This document shows, piece after piece, positions 45,761-55,717 of a DNA stretch of 64,000 nucleotides. The stretch comes from Chrysogorgia sp. JL179-B06. Lineage: Eukaryota > Cnidaria > Anthozoa > Scleralcyonacea > Chrysogorgiidae. Under the pieces are notes generated by a model, which worked only from the letters and a program-made list of their open reading frames with translations, was not told the DNA's origin and did not search any database. Position 1 is the stretch's first letter, and each line of letters starts with the position of its first letter. Where the stretch lies: contig JAYKKM010000054.1 of assembly GCA_035772405.1 (NCBI GenBank), positions 1,947,501 to 2,011,500 on the forward strand. The letters are read 5' to 3'. Both the position numbers and the translations under genes were made by a program.

Positions 45761-47149
45761 TTAAAAACATTGAATTTTAACTTGCACTGTAGTGACTGTA
45801 CTTTCAAATAATCTATATATTAACTGTATGTAGCTATTGTTTTCTACGATGATGTTATCAAGTGATTGTCGTTCTGTGTTAACCATCCAATTCACATTAA
45901 AATATCCAATGAATATAACATTTTGTAAGGCATTCTCATCAAGAAAATTAACTAATACAGAGCATGTAGAATTCCAAGAGAGACTTTTGGACAGCAATAA
46001 ACTCCAATTACCATCAAGTTTAGATGATTTTTTAACTTTAATTACAGTAAATTCAATGATATCCCTCAGCAAATGATATCTTGCTGTAGACCTCTGTACC
46101 ACTGTATTTTCTATTATCATGTTGATTAAACATGGCATCATTTCTGAATAGTTGAATACCATTAATGTTGTACATTTCATCATCATCAAATGGACTGAAT
46201 CTTGTTTCTGTAAATATTGCGATGTCACTGTTGCAATAATTAAAGTCTTTTCTAACATCCTTGATGTATTTGTGTAGTGAACGAGCGTTTAAATAACAAA
46301 CTTTCAATTCGGATTGATTTACAGTATCTCGTAAAGTGGAGTAAAACAAAGCTGCAAGCTCCTCTCCATTCTTAGCTTTTGCATTTCAGTTACAACTTCT
46401 GGATCAATTATTTTATTTTCACACAGGTTAGTCACATATAGTTCTTCAATTGTGGTAACTCTACTAAGTGCAACATAGTGTATATGAGGAATTTTTCTTA
46501 CAGTATTGAGATTGGCAATACTCAAACAGTATCTCCTTGAGATCTGTGTACAGTAATTGTATCTGTGTACAGTAATGGAAATTGCTTTCTTACTGCACGA
46601 GCTGCTTTGTTTTTACTAACACAAAACTGGGCAGTTATTGGTTTAATTGGTGTCCATGTACGATTGTACGTTGGATGCCTTGTACGTAAAGATGTCTGTT
46701 TTCTTGTCTTGTTTTTTTACCAACATTGTCAAATCAAACTCTAGGTTGATGTAACTGAACTAATTTAATAACATTGTTAGCACCGTTTGTCAGACCATTG
46801 TCAGTTATTATACATTTAATGCAATTTCTGAGTTACACCTTCAGCAATCAAACATTTTTTGCCAGTTGTAGTGTGTTTCTCAGTTTCATATTTGGTATTT
46901 GGCTCAATAATTGGTTTCTTAGTTCAGCAGAGTTAGTCCAATAACACTGTCTTGTGCCTTAATGTAATATTTATTGTCTACACATCCTTCATAAGCTGTT
47001 TTATTATACTCATCAACATCATCATTTTTAAAAAATAATCGTGAAGCATTTTTTGGATAATTTAATTTATCAAAACATATTTCTTTGAGTTTGGAAATAT
47101 CATTTGAAAAGAAATGTCGTATATATGGGCAAAATAAGAGAAACACCAA
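45761..47149 (-). pseudogene. Helentron 2 PIF1 helicase C-terminus and endonuclease
   Basis: Minus-strand order: LKEICFDKLNYPKNASRLFF and YNKTAYEGCVDNKYY (helicase middle), TRQENRHLYVQGIQRTIVHG, then RKIPHIHYVALSRVTTIEEL, the conserved YVALSR box of PIF1/RecD helicases. The endonuclease follows: SELKVCYLNARSLHKYIKD, IAIFTETRFSPFDDDEMY (catalytic Glu in TET) and NVIFIGYFNVNWMVN, where GDFN has become GYFN. Frames change near 46919, 46525, 46349-46258 and 45830. The N-terminal Rep and the first helicase motifs are absent, so this copy is itself truncated. Helicase unwinding and strand nicking are the presumed ancestral roles. Confidence 0.7.
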
Positions 47150-47644
47150 GATAAGATACTAAGATAGTGGTTGTCTACGCGTATAAAACACCGCCATAGA
47201 ATATGCACCAAGATGGCTACTGTATGTATTCGCATGATATTTTCTCGTTTATCCATCACCCGATCAACGTAAATCAGCTTCATGATATATCCATGTACAC
47301 AAGTTGTCTTACCTCAACAAGGGAATCTTGTCTCCGTCGATGAATCTTCACTAAAATCGCTTTAAACAACTCTTGGTTCAACTGCAAACAGCCTTCAAGG
47401 AACTCTCGAAAGCTTTCGCTTCACATGGCGAAATCATAATATTCCATACACTAAAGCAACATTTTTATTCTTTGCGCTTGCTCTGTAGACGCGGTATAGA
47501 ATGATGGACTTATGATGTATGCCGACGACTGTTAAATCTGAAAGCCTGCAAATGCTAACACCTGATTTCCTTCTGACCCTCGGCCCAAAGTCATACACAC
47601 ACAAACAAACATACATAGTCAAGTACAACCTGGGTCGTGACATT
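47150..47644 (-). other. 5' part of Helentron 2 or captured sequence
   Basis: No helicase motifs. On the minus strand SFREFLEGCLQLNQELFK and AILVKIHRRRQDSLVE precede a donor-like GAG|GTAAGA near 47328, so an exon of another gene may be captured here. Weak. Confidence 0.25.
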
Positions 47645-47680
47645 GCGGAGATCGGGTTCCCAGTCTCCGCAAAAATGAAA

Positions 47681-49700
47681 TGACCTTGACAGATACCAGC
47701 AAGCAACACATAACTAATCATGACGAGTCTGAAGAAAGGGATGACCCATTAAATGAGTATCGACAAGCAACTAATGAGACCTGTTTGCAATCTGTATTAC
47801 CAGATTATCCTGTTACAGTACAAAGTAATAAAAATTGTTCATTAAGAAATGAAGTATACAATATTGCACCTGGAGAAAATAAACATCCAGTGTCGATAAT
47901 GACCGATAAACAATGTGAAGAGCTTGCATTCCCAGTGTTGTTCCCAAAAGGCCGGTTTGGCTACACAGACGATAGAAAGATAAAATTGTCACCAGTAAAG
48001 TACTTCAATGCTAGACTTTTACATTATAGTGGAAGGTTTGCAACACATCCAGAATATCTTTTCTTTGCACAGTTTGTTACAGAACAAAAAAAGCTATCAG
48101 ATAGTATTAATATAGCCTTAAAAAAATACATGGTCAACCTGTCACTGCATCACAAATAAAATCATGTAAACAAGCTAAAAGGTTTAATTTGTCAAGATCA
48201 GGCATATTTGTTCTTAAGGCAAATTCCAGGTACACCACCCTACTGGCAAACATTTATGTATGAAGTAGTAGCTATGGTAAAACAACTTGGGATTCCAACA
48301 TGGTTTATGACATTGTCGTGTGCTGATCTTAGATGGTCTGAGTTGTTTCAGATTATAGCTAGAACACAAGGAAAAAACATGACTGAAGAAGTTGAAGCTT
48401 TGTCTTACAATGAAAAATGTTCAATGCTAAATCTTAATCCTGTTGTTGTTGCAAAACATTTTCAACATAGAGTTGAAACATTTTCACTGAAATTTTAACC
48501 CAATAGGTAAGATAATCTATTATGCACTCCGTATTGAGTTTCAAATGAGAGGATCTCCTCATTTACATGCATTAATATAGACTTCTGATTGCCCCAAACT
48601 TACAGATATCTGACAACAAAGAAGCTTACATACAATTTATAGATAACCATGTGTACAAGCCGATCTTCCAGATGAGAAAACAGAACCAGAGTTACATGAG
48701 TTAGTTAAAACTTATCAAAAGCACAATCATTCGAAAACCTGCAGAAAATACAAAAATATTAGTTGTAGATTTAATTTTGGTCAATTTTTTGCAAAAAGAA
48801 CAATAGTAGCAAAACCTCTTAATGAAGATTTAGATGAGGGAATCAAGAGTAACATACTTGACAGGCGAACACAGATTCTGACCTCAGTCAAACAGAAAAT
48901 AGATGAAGTATTAAACCCATCCAAGCCAGATTATAATGCAACATTAAATGATGCAGACATTCTAAAATCAGTAGGTATCACTGAGGATGAATATTACTGT
49001 GCTCTATCAATATCACCAGACTCTGATTTTCAGTTGCACCTTAAAAGGCCTGTTGACAGCTGTTTTATTAACAACTACTTTGTTGCTGGTGTTAAGGGAT
49101 TTGCAGCAAATGTTGACTTGCAACCTGTATTCAATCACTACAAATGCATAACATATATGTCTGCTCATAGTCATATTTTACTAAAGATGAAACTGAATGT
49201 TCTCAAGCTATTACAAATGCAGCAAAAGCTGCTAACATGAATATTAGAGATGGTCTGAAAAAAATTGGTGCTGCTTTTCTCTCTACAAGAGAAGTTAGTT
49301 CACAAGAATGTGTCTACAGATCAATGCCTGAACTTTGGTTGAGAAAAATATTTCCAAAAACTGTTTTTGTTAGTACAGATTTTCCAGAAAAAGGGTAAGT
49401 GTGACTAAGGCATAAGTGGAGCTTCATGAACTAGATGACGAAAGCACAGATATCTTTAAGTCAAATATAATTCAGCGTTACAGCATTAGACCAACATCAA
49501 TTCCAGTTGTTGGTAAATTATGTCTGGCAGAATTTGCTGTATATTACTATAAAGACTATAAAATTGATTATAGTGAAACAAAAGATTGCCAACCTGATGT
49601 TCTAACAGATGACTTGGTTGAATCACAAAGTACCATAAGTGATACAGCACAAAGCCTTCCCAAAAAAAATAAATTAATTAACACCAATGAATACATGAAA
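47681..49700 (+). pseudogene. Helentron 1 Rep (Helitron-like N) region
   Basis: Open part 47680-48159 has EVYNIAPGENKHPVSIMTD, CEELAFPVLFPKGRFGYTD and YFNARLLHYSGRFATHPEYL. After a frame change, YLFLRQIPGTPPYWQTFMYE, WFMTLSCADLRWSELFQII and MLNLNPVVVAKHFQHRVE follow. RGSPHLHALI at about 48549-48579 carries the HLH (HxH) metal-binding motif of rolling-circle Rep proteins. KRPVDSCFINNYFVAGV and AANVDLQPVFNHYKC are further conserved pieces. The Tyr pair expected after the HxH box was not securely placed. Several frame changes and stops. The Rep would nick and rejoin DNA during rolling-circle transposition. Confidence 0.75.
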
Positions 49701-50087
49701 TGTACAATAATGTTTACTATTTATAATGTTTACTATTTATATAGCGCAAATTAGCATATGTATATGATCAAATGCGCTTTACAACATCGATAATTTATTC
49801 TATTATATTCAGTACCTAGTACACAGTACCCCAATCAATTAACCTTAACTATTTATTTTTACAGTTTTTATCATCATTAGTTTTCCTAATCCTAACTATT
49901 TATCCTAACCCGCCCTGTCAACTTCCCTGTGGGAGGAAACCGGAGAACCCGGAAAAAACCCACGACTTTCGGCAGAGTGTTGACCAACTCTTTCCACGTG
50001 CGATCAAATGTCCGAACACAGGATTCGAACTCTTGACCTCAGAGGTGGGAGGCAGTGGCACTGACCACTAGACCACCGAAGCCCCTA
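49701..50087 (-). mobile_element. tRNA-derived SINE inserted in Helentron 1
   Basis: The minus strand starts GGGGCTTCGGTGGTCTAG, with A-box TGGTCTAGTGG and B-box AGTTCGAATCC, then the central words TCGTGGGTTTTTTCCGGG and GGTTTCCTCCCAC, and an AT-rich tail. It interrupts the Helentron peptide between NEYMKC and TPNKTK. TTTACTATTTATA occurs twice at the tail side. Confidence 0.7.
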
Positions 50088-51700
50088 ATACACCAAACAA
50101 AACAAAAGAAAAGAACCAGAATCTTATTTTCACCATTTACTTATGCTCTATTACCCATGGCAAGATGAAAATAATCTGAAGGCTAATTCAGATCAAACAT
50201 ATACATCCAAGTTCTATATGAACCTGATGTTCAAGCTATTGTTGAACACAACAGAGCGATATTTGAATCTGATGCAGATGCTGTCAGTGAGGCACTTGAA
50301 GTACTAAAATCTAATCAGGGCAATATTCATTCATGTGACTCAATTAATGATCAAGAAAATGCAGATTTGCAAGGTGAAGTGCAAGAGGACTCAATACCAC
50401 ATCTTGATCCAACACAATCTTTAAATCAAAATACTAACCCTGGAGTAATTACTTCTTACAACCGGCCAACAGACATCTCTGATGATATATTACGCCAAAC
50501 TGTAAGGTCCTTGAACATTAAGCAACGTAACGCATATGATACATTTCTCTCATGGTGCCGAGACGCAATGAAAAACATGAACAGCTCAAAACCTGTTGAA
50601 ATAGAACCACTCTATCTTTTCTCAACTGGTGGTGGAGCTGGAAAAAGTCACTTGATTAAAACAATATACCATACAGCGGTTAAAACTTTTAGACATCCTC
50701 CTATTAACCCTGAATTGCCAACAGTTCTTCTCATGGTGATAATGTACCTGCAATGTCAGACCAAAAGAAAACACAATTAAGACTATCATTATCTGACCTA
50801 AAGCTGATAATAATAGATGAAATTTCAATGGTTGGAAACACTACCTTACTTCATATCCACCAAAGACTAAAAGATATATTTGGCACCACAAGTTCTTTGT
50901 TATTTGCAGGAATTACTATTATAGTTGTAGGTGATCTTTGCCAACTTCCACCAATACGTAAGAGATTTGTATTTGATTCTTACAAAAATGATAATCTATG
51001 CCATCCATGGAGAGTCTTCAAAATTATAGAACTTGATAAAATCATGAGACAGAAAAATGACCAAGCATTTATTGAACTTCTTAACAGGATAAGGACTGCT
51101 ACTCAAGATGACATTCAGATAATCCAATCAAGATCAATATCCCCATCTGATCCTAATTATCCATCAGATGCACTTCATATCTGGGCTGAAAATGCTCCTG
51201 TTGATAAACATAACAAGAAAAAACTAGAAGAACTTTCTGGATCCTTATTTATTCTTAAAGCTAAAGATCAATATCCAACAAATGTAAGCAAACAAGATAT
51301 TGATAGAGAATTAGCAAGAGGACGGTCTGAAACAGGTGGACTTGATTATGAAATTCTGATTAAAGAGGGTGCTAGAGTAATGCTTACAACAGATATCAGT
51401 ATTCAATATATAGACTCATCAATGGACAAATGGGTACTGTATTTAAAATTTATGGCAATAAAAATACCCAAAAACCAACTGTTCTCTATATAAAATTTGA
51501 TGACCCGAATGCTGGTGAAGACTTAATTAACACACTTGGCAACCTTTTTGCAAGAGAGAACAAAGTGGTTCCAATTGAACCTGTACTAGCAAAGATTAAA
51601 ATTAGACCAGGTAAAGCATCTTCTCCAGAAATACAATTCCCTGTTACACTAGCCAAGCATGCACTTTACATAAAATTCAAGGACTAACACTTGAAAAAGT
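50088..51700 (+). pseudogene. Helentron 1 PIF1-like helicase
   Basis: SLNIKQRNAYDTFLSWC is followed by the Walker A box, here TGGGAGKSHL, one residue shorter than the usual TGGAGAGKS. After PTVLLM the frame jumps to GDNVPAMSDQKK, so helicase motif Ia (an APTG-type box) is deleted near 50734. Then LKLIIIDEISMVGN (Walker B), VVGDLCQLPPI, KIIELDKIMRQKNDQAF, EILIKEGARVMLTT, and finally HKIQGLTLEKV and YVALSRVTSL (51675-51790) in shifted frames. It would unwind DNA during rolling-circle transposition; the shortened Walker A and lost motif make it inactive. The ORF 50753-51493 (246 codons) is the longest open part. Confidence 0.8.
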
Positions 51701-52272
51701 TGTAATCAGTTCTGACTTAATAAAACAGAGAGCATTTAACTATGGACAAATTTATGTTGCCTTAAGCCGTGTAACTTCTTTACAACGTCTCTATATTTTA
51801 GGACAAATTGAGAGTAAACATGTTAAAGCAAATCCTAAAGTTCTCGAAGAATACCAAAGACAACGAAATGAATGTATGGTACCACATTTAACAACTGTAC
51901 TGCAAGACAATTTCAATGTTTTGACCATATCACTTTTAAATATAAGATCTCTCAAAAAACATAGCATTGATATTAAATTTGATAAAGAGTTTTTAATAGT
52001 GACATCATAGCTCTCACTGAAACCCAACTACTACCTCAGGATTTTGACAATGAAATTTTAAACAACCTCAGTCCTTTCAAACTCCACCGTCAAGATCATG
52101 ATACTGATAAATATTCGAGTATGGCACTTTGCACTAGAAATACTGTAGAAATCAAACACTATGAATACTTCCCTTCACTAAATGTACTAAAATTTGACGT
52201 CGTTAATAGTCAATCCCAAGAAAAAAGAACTTTTCTTTTGCTATATCGAAAACAAGCCTCCAACATCCTACA

Positions 52273-52275
<3 letters not shown>
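51701..52275 (+). pseudogene. Helentron 1 endonuclease, N-terminal part
   Basis: NVLTISLLNIRSLKKHSIDI, DIIALTETQLLPQDFDNEI (catalytic Glu in TET), FKLHRQDHDTDKYSSMAL and EKRTFLLLYRKQASN belong to an exonuclease-endonuclease-phosphatase fold. A TAG at about 52008 and frame changes break it. The LINE begins directly after SNILQY; the domain resumes at 55437. Confidence 0.7.

Positions 52276-52309
<34 letters not shown>
52275..52309. repeat. (AAT)n tail of the LINE
   Basis: About eleven ATT/AAT units; the microsatellite 3' end of the minus-strand LINE. Confidence 0.9.
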
Positions 52310-52310
<1 letters not shown>

Positions 52311-55300
52311 GGTTTAATGAAATACCATCGCACCAAAAGGTGAATTACAGTATCTTTACAAAACTAAACATATATTTACATTATCCTTAATCCTAACAGT
52401 ATCTACAGTACACTCATTATAATTTAGCCTTGCTGATAAAGGAGAGAAATGGGAAAAAGCTATTTTTAAACCGGTCGGTTCTACATTTTGAAAAGGGTGA
52501 AACTATCAGAATTACGTAGAACACGACCGTGCGATTTATTCCTAGTCGGAGGCAACAGATAATGAAGACGTGAGGAAGGATTCATAACTTTAGTGAATGT
52601 CCTACGCAAGAATTCGTCACGGCGAGCATCCAATCGAGGAAGCGCAGTTGCTTCTAGGGCAGTAGAGTATGAATAAAAAGGGAACAGAATGCGTAAAGCA
52701 CGCTTCTGGATCTTCTCCAGCTTAACCGAGAGATAAAGTGGAATGCTAGAGCTCCAAACAGAGCAACAGTATTCCAGAACAGAGCGGATTAATGTAATGT
52801 AAATGGTGACAAGATCGGCCTGCGGCACGCCAGATTTACATAAAACACGCAGAATGTGGAGCCTTTTAGCTGCTTTCAGAGTGATAGCATCTATATGGGA
52901 ATTCCACCTCAAATCGTCTTGAATAATCAAGCCAAGTACTTTGAAACTGTTTGGTCGCTCAAGAGGTCTGTTATTAATCAGCAATGGTTGGATTAACCCG
53001 CGAGGACAGGCACGAAGGAATGAAACAGAAAGCTCCTTACATTTCTTTGGGTTTAACCTCATGTTATTCGTTGAGGCCCAACTCGAGATCTTATTCAAGT
53101 CATCTTGGATGAGTGGCGATTCATTTCGTGCGATGGATTGTGAAATGGTTATATCGTCAACATACAACCAATGTCTAACAAGTAGGTTGGAATGGTTGGC
53201 TAAGTCATTGACCATAATTAAAAATAAAATAGGCCCTAACTTTGTACCTTGAGGCACACCAGCAGTAATCGGGACCCAGTTAGAGGTAGATTGACCAACT
53301 TTAACTGATTGTATTCGGTCCGATAAAACGTTACAGATCCACGGAATAAGCGATCTACGAACCCCGAGTGTAATGACAATGTTATGGTCTATCCTGTCGA
53401 AAGCTTTACTAAAATCAAGAAAACAAATACGAAGATATTGCCCAGGGTCATCCAGATGCTGGAGCCAGTTGTGTATGATACAAAAGGTAGTAGAACTACC
53501 CTTAAGGCATCCGAATTGCTGAGGGTCTATCTTATCACCAATGCAGCAATTAACCATTTGACTACAAAATCCTCTAATACCTTAGACAAACATGGTGTAA
53601 GAGAGATTGGGCGGAGGTCTTCATCAGCAGCAACTGGTTGAATTTTTGGGATAGGAATAATTTCAGATCTTTTCCACGAATTTGGAGTAATACCAGAGGA
53701 GAGGGAAACATTAAAAATGTGAGCAACCGGTTCAGCAAGTTCAAAGGCGAATTCATTGAGAATTCGAGATGGTATTTTATCAGGTCCAGTTGCCTTGCAT
53801 GAATTTAACATTGCAAGTTTTTTACAGACCTCATACGGTTGAATAATGGGAAGTGGTTCAGGTGCTGGCAGAAATGACGGTAAGTAGCAAAGGTCTAATG
53901 CAGGAATGTCAGCATTAACAGAGAGAAAAAAGTTATTAAGTTCCTCTGCTAACTCAGGATCTGTCAAGACCGAGCCATTTTTCTCAATAGAAATGGGAGC
54001 TGCATTATTACACCTACCAGACATTTTGTTGACCAACCTCCACCATTTACGACAGTCCTCTAGTTTAAGATGTTTCACCTTTTCAGAGTAGAACAGTTTC
54101 TTGCATTTAGTAATTTCAACCTTGATCTTATTTCTGTAGTATCCCCAAAGGACCGAGTCTCCACTGTAAAAGGCTCGCTTGCGTGCCGCAATGGATTTCT
54201 TAATTGCATGGTTTATCTGAATTATGCACCCTAACAGACTTAGATGGAAAAAAGCGATCAATAGCTGAAATTAAATATGTAGAAAAGGTGTCTGTGAGGT
54301 CATTCACAGATGGTGACTCAGAAAAATTACCGGCAAACCAATTATGAGTTGAAATCCAGCGCCCAAAAGCATCCAGACCGGATCGAGGATAAGAACGCGT
54401 GTAACGTCTAGCAACAGAGCTGGTATGTTTGGGGGTGCTACAGTAGGAGACCATAATACAATATTGTGATCCGAGGTGCCTAAAGGTGCCAGCGTGATAG
54501 GTTTGCTGTAATAACTGTGGACATTACAAATAATAAGATCTAAGATATTATCATCCCGGGTGGGAAGATCCACTACTTGTATTAAGTCATGGTTAGATGT
54601 TATATCAGAAATGTCCAAACAATTAAAATCACCAAGTATAATAACACCGCAATCCGGGTATTGATTGCGAACGGAATCTGTAGTTCTAATGATATGATTA
54701 TAGTCCGATATATCTTTTTCATCTTGGGCGGTTCTGCCAGGAGCGTTGTACGTTGCGCATAAAATCACTCCAGATAGGGGCCTTGGTAGACGAGAAGGAC
54801 GGATCCACAGCCATAAACACTCGAATTCAGAGACTTCAAGATCCAGGCGGCGCTTGCATGTAATTTTATTAGAGGTAAATACACATACTCCTCCCCCGCG
54901 ACAATGTAGACGGTCCTTACGGTGTAAATTATAACCCTCGATTGATAGCAGCTCACTTGTCAATTCCTGAATTCAGCCAAGACTCAGTAATCACGACAAT
55001 TTCAGTTCGATAAACTGACAGGAATACTGACAACTCATCAATCTTCGGCAAAAGTGATCGAGAATTTAAAAGACAAATACTAGGTAGTGATGAACGTCTT
55101 TTCCCACCATTGACAGAAGAATCGGAACCAGCCATAATCGAAGATAGTTGGATATGGACTAAGTTGTTTTGCTGTGATCTTCGATCGCGATGGATAAAAC
55201 GCTTATTGTTAGTTATTCTCACGGGTATAAAATTTACATTACACTTGAGTCTCCTTGTCGTGTACAAGTTGGCATTAGATTGCATTTGCCGTATTTTCTT

Positions 55301-55360
55301 CAAACGAACTAATCTGCCGCTCCTATAGTACCTCGAGCATGAAAGAGTCCATTCTGTTTA
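52276..55360 (-). mobile_element. CR1/L2-like LINE, nearly full length, nested in Helentron 1
   Basis: A minus-strand retrotransposon of about 3.1 kb with endonuclease, RT and a microsatellite tail. The flanking Helentron endonuclease sequence stops at 52275 and restarts near 55437. The 5' end is uncertain within about 80 bp. AT-rich words at both edges (ACAATATAAT; CATAATATAAC) may be a target duplication. Confidence 0.8.
52481..55303 (-). pseudogene. LINE ORF2: endonuclease plus reverse transcriptase, three frame breaks
   Basis: From the 5' side: SLPSICLLNSRSLLPKIDEL and IVVITESWLNSGID (catalytic Glu), then GGGVCVFTSNKI, CGVIILGDFNCLDIS (GDFN box) and LGTSDHNIVLW (SDH box) complete an apurinic-type endonuclease. 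After a linker (CRKWWRLVNKMSGR), the RT has SCKATGPDKIPSRIL, LRPISLTPCLSKVLE, LRICFLDFSKAFDRIDH (first Asp), ITAGVPQGTKLGPILF and HWLYVDDITI (YVDD). The C-terminal part ends with LIRSVLEYCCSVWSSS and IQKRALRILFPF. Frames break near 54955, 54261-54304 and 53527-53557, so three edits inactivate an otherwise complete element; the 358-codon RT part is fully open. It is one of the youngest insertions here. Confidence 0.85.
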
Positions 55361-55436
55361 ATACATAATATAACAGTAGGAGGAAGAACAAAGGATTTCG
55401 TGAAGTGAATTTTCGTGAATTGTCTTTAATAGTTTT

Positions 55437-55690
55437 TCAATTGACATGATTATTGGTGAATTTAATATTAATTACTTGAATGACAATCAAGTTCAACCAC
55501 TAAAATCTTTAATGGAATCTCTCAATTACACTCAGATTGTAACAAAACCTACATTTATATCTTCTGGTAGTTTATTAGACCATGTGTATGTTAGATCCAC
55601 AGTATTTCAAATAATTGACAATTATATAGTCAATGTGTATTATTCTGATCATGATGCTATCAAAATCGTAGTACAATATTGCACAAAACG
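55437..55690 (+). pseudogene. Helentron 1 endonuclease, C-terminal part
   Basis: MIIGEFNINYLNDNQ (GDFN changed to GEFN), LKSLMESLNYTQIVTKPT, SGSLLDHVYVRSTVF and YYSDHDAIKIVV (SDH box) complete the endonuclease begun at 51701. The LINE sits between the halves. Confidence 0.75.
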
Positions 55691-55717
55691 AGAATCTCCC
55701 TCATCTCATCTGTCGCC

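Larger units (their letters stand above)
44511..47680 (-). mobile_element. Helentron 2 nested in Helentron 1, opposite strand
   Basis: The ~3.2 kb insert interrupts the Helentron 1 protein between NSVTNIDKN and the DDPLNEYRQATNETC segment. On the minus strand it encodes PIF1 helicase and endonuclease remnants. Near its left edge is a hairpin GTACGC-AGT-GCGTAC (44511-44525), and TGCGGAGACTGG (44527-44538) faces its exact inverse at 47660-47671, which itself forms GCGGAGA...TCTCCGC (47645-47670). A terminal hairpin and short subterminal inverted repeats are the usual ends of Helentrons. Confidence 0.6.
43412..55690 (+). mobile_element. Helentron 1 (EN-bearing Helitron), fragmented by nested insertions
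   Basis: Plus-strand segments 43428-44510, 47681-49700, 50088-52275 and 55437-55690 read as one colinear protein: a DUF6570-like Cys-rich region, Helitron-type Rep, PIF1-like helicase and an apurinic-type endonuclease. They are separated by Helentron 2 (minus strand), a SINE and a LINE. Rolling-circle Helitrons with a C-terminal endonuclease are called Helentrons. All parts carry frame changes, so this is a fossil. Exact ends of the element could not be fixed. Confidence 0.75.

Noticed and set aside
52941..53641. Plus ORFs inside the LINE (52941-53252, 53384-53641, also 54746-54934 and 55110-55328)
   Set aside because: The minus strand carries clear endonuclease and RT motifs; these are shadows.
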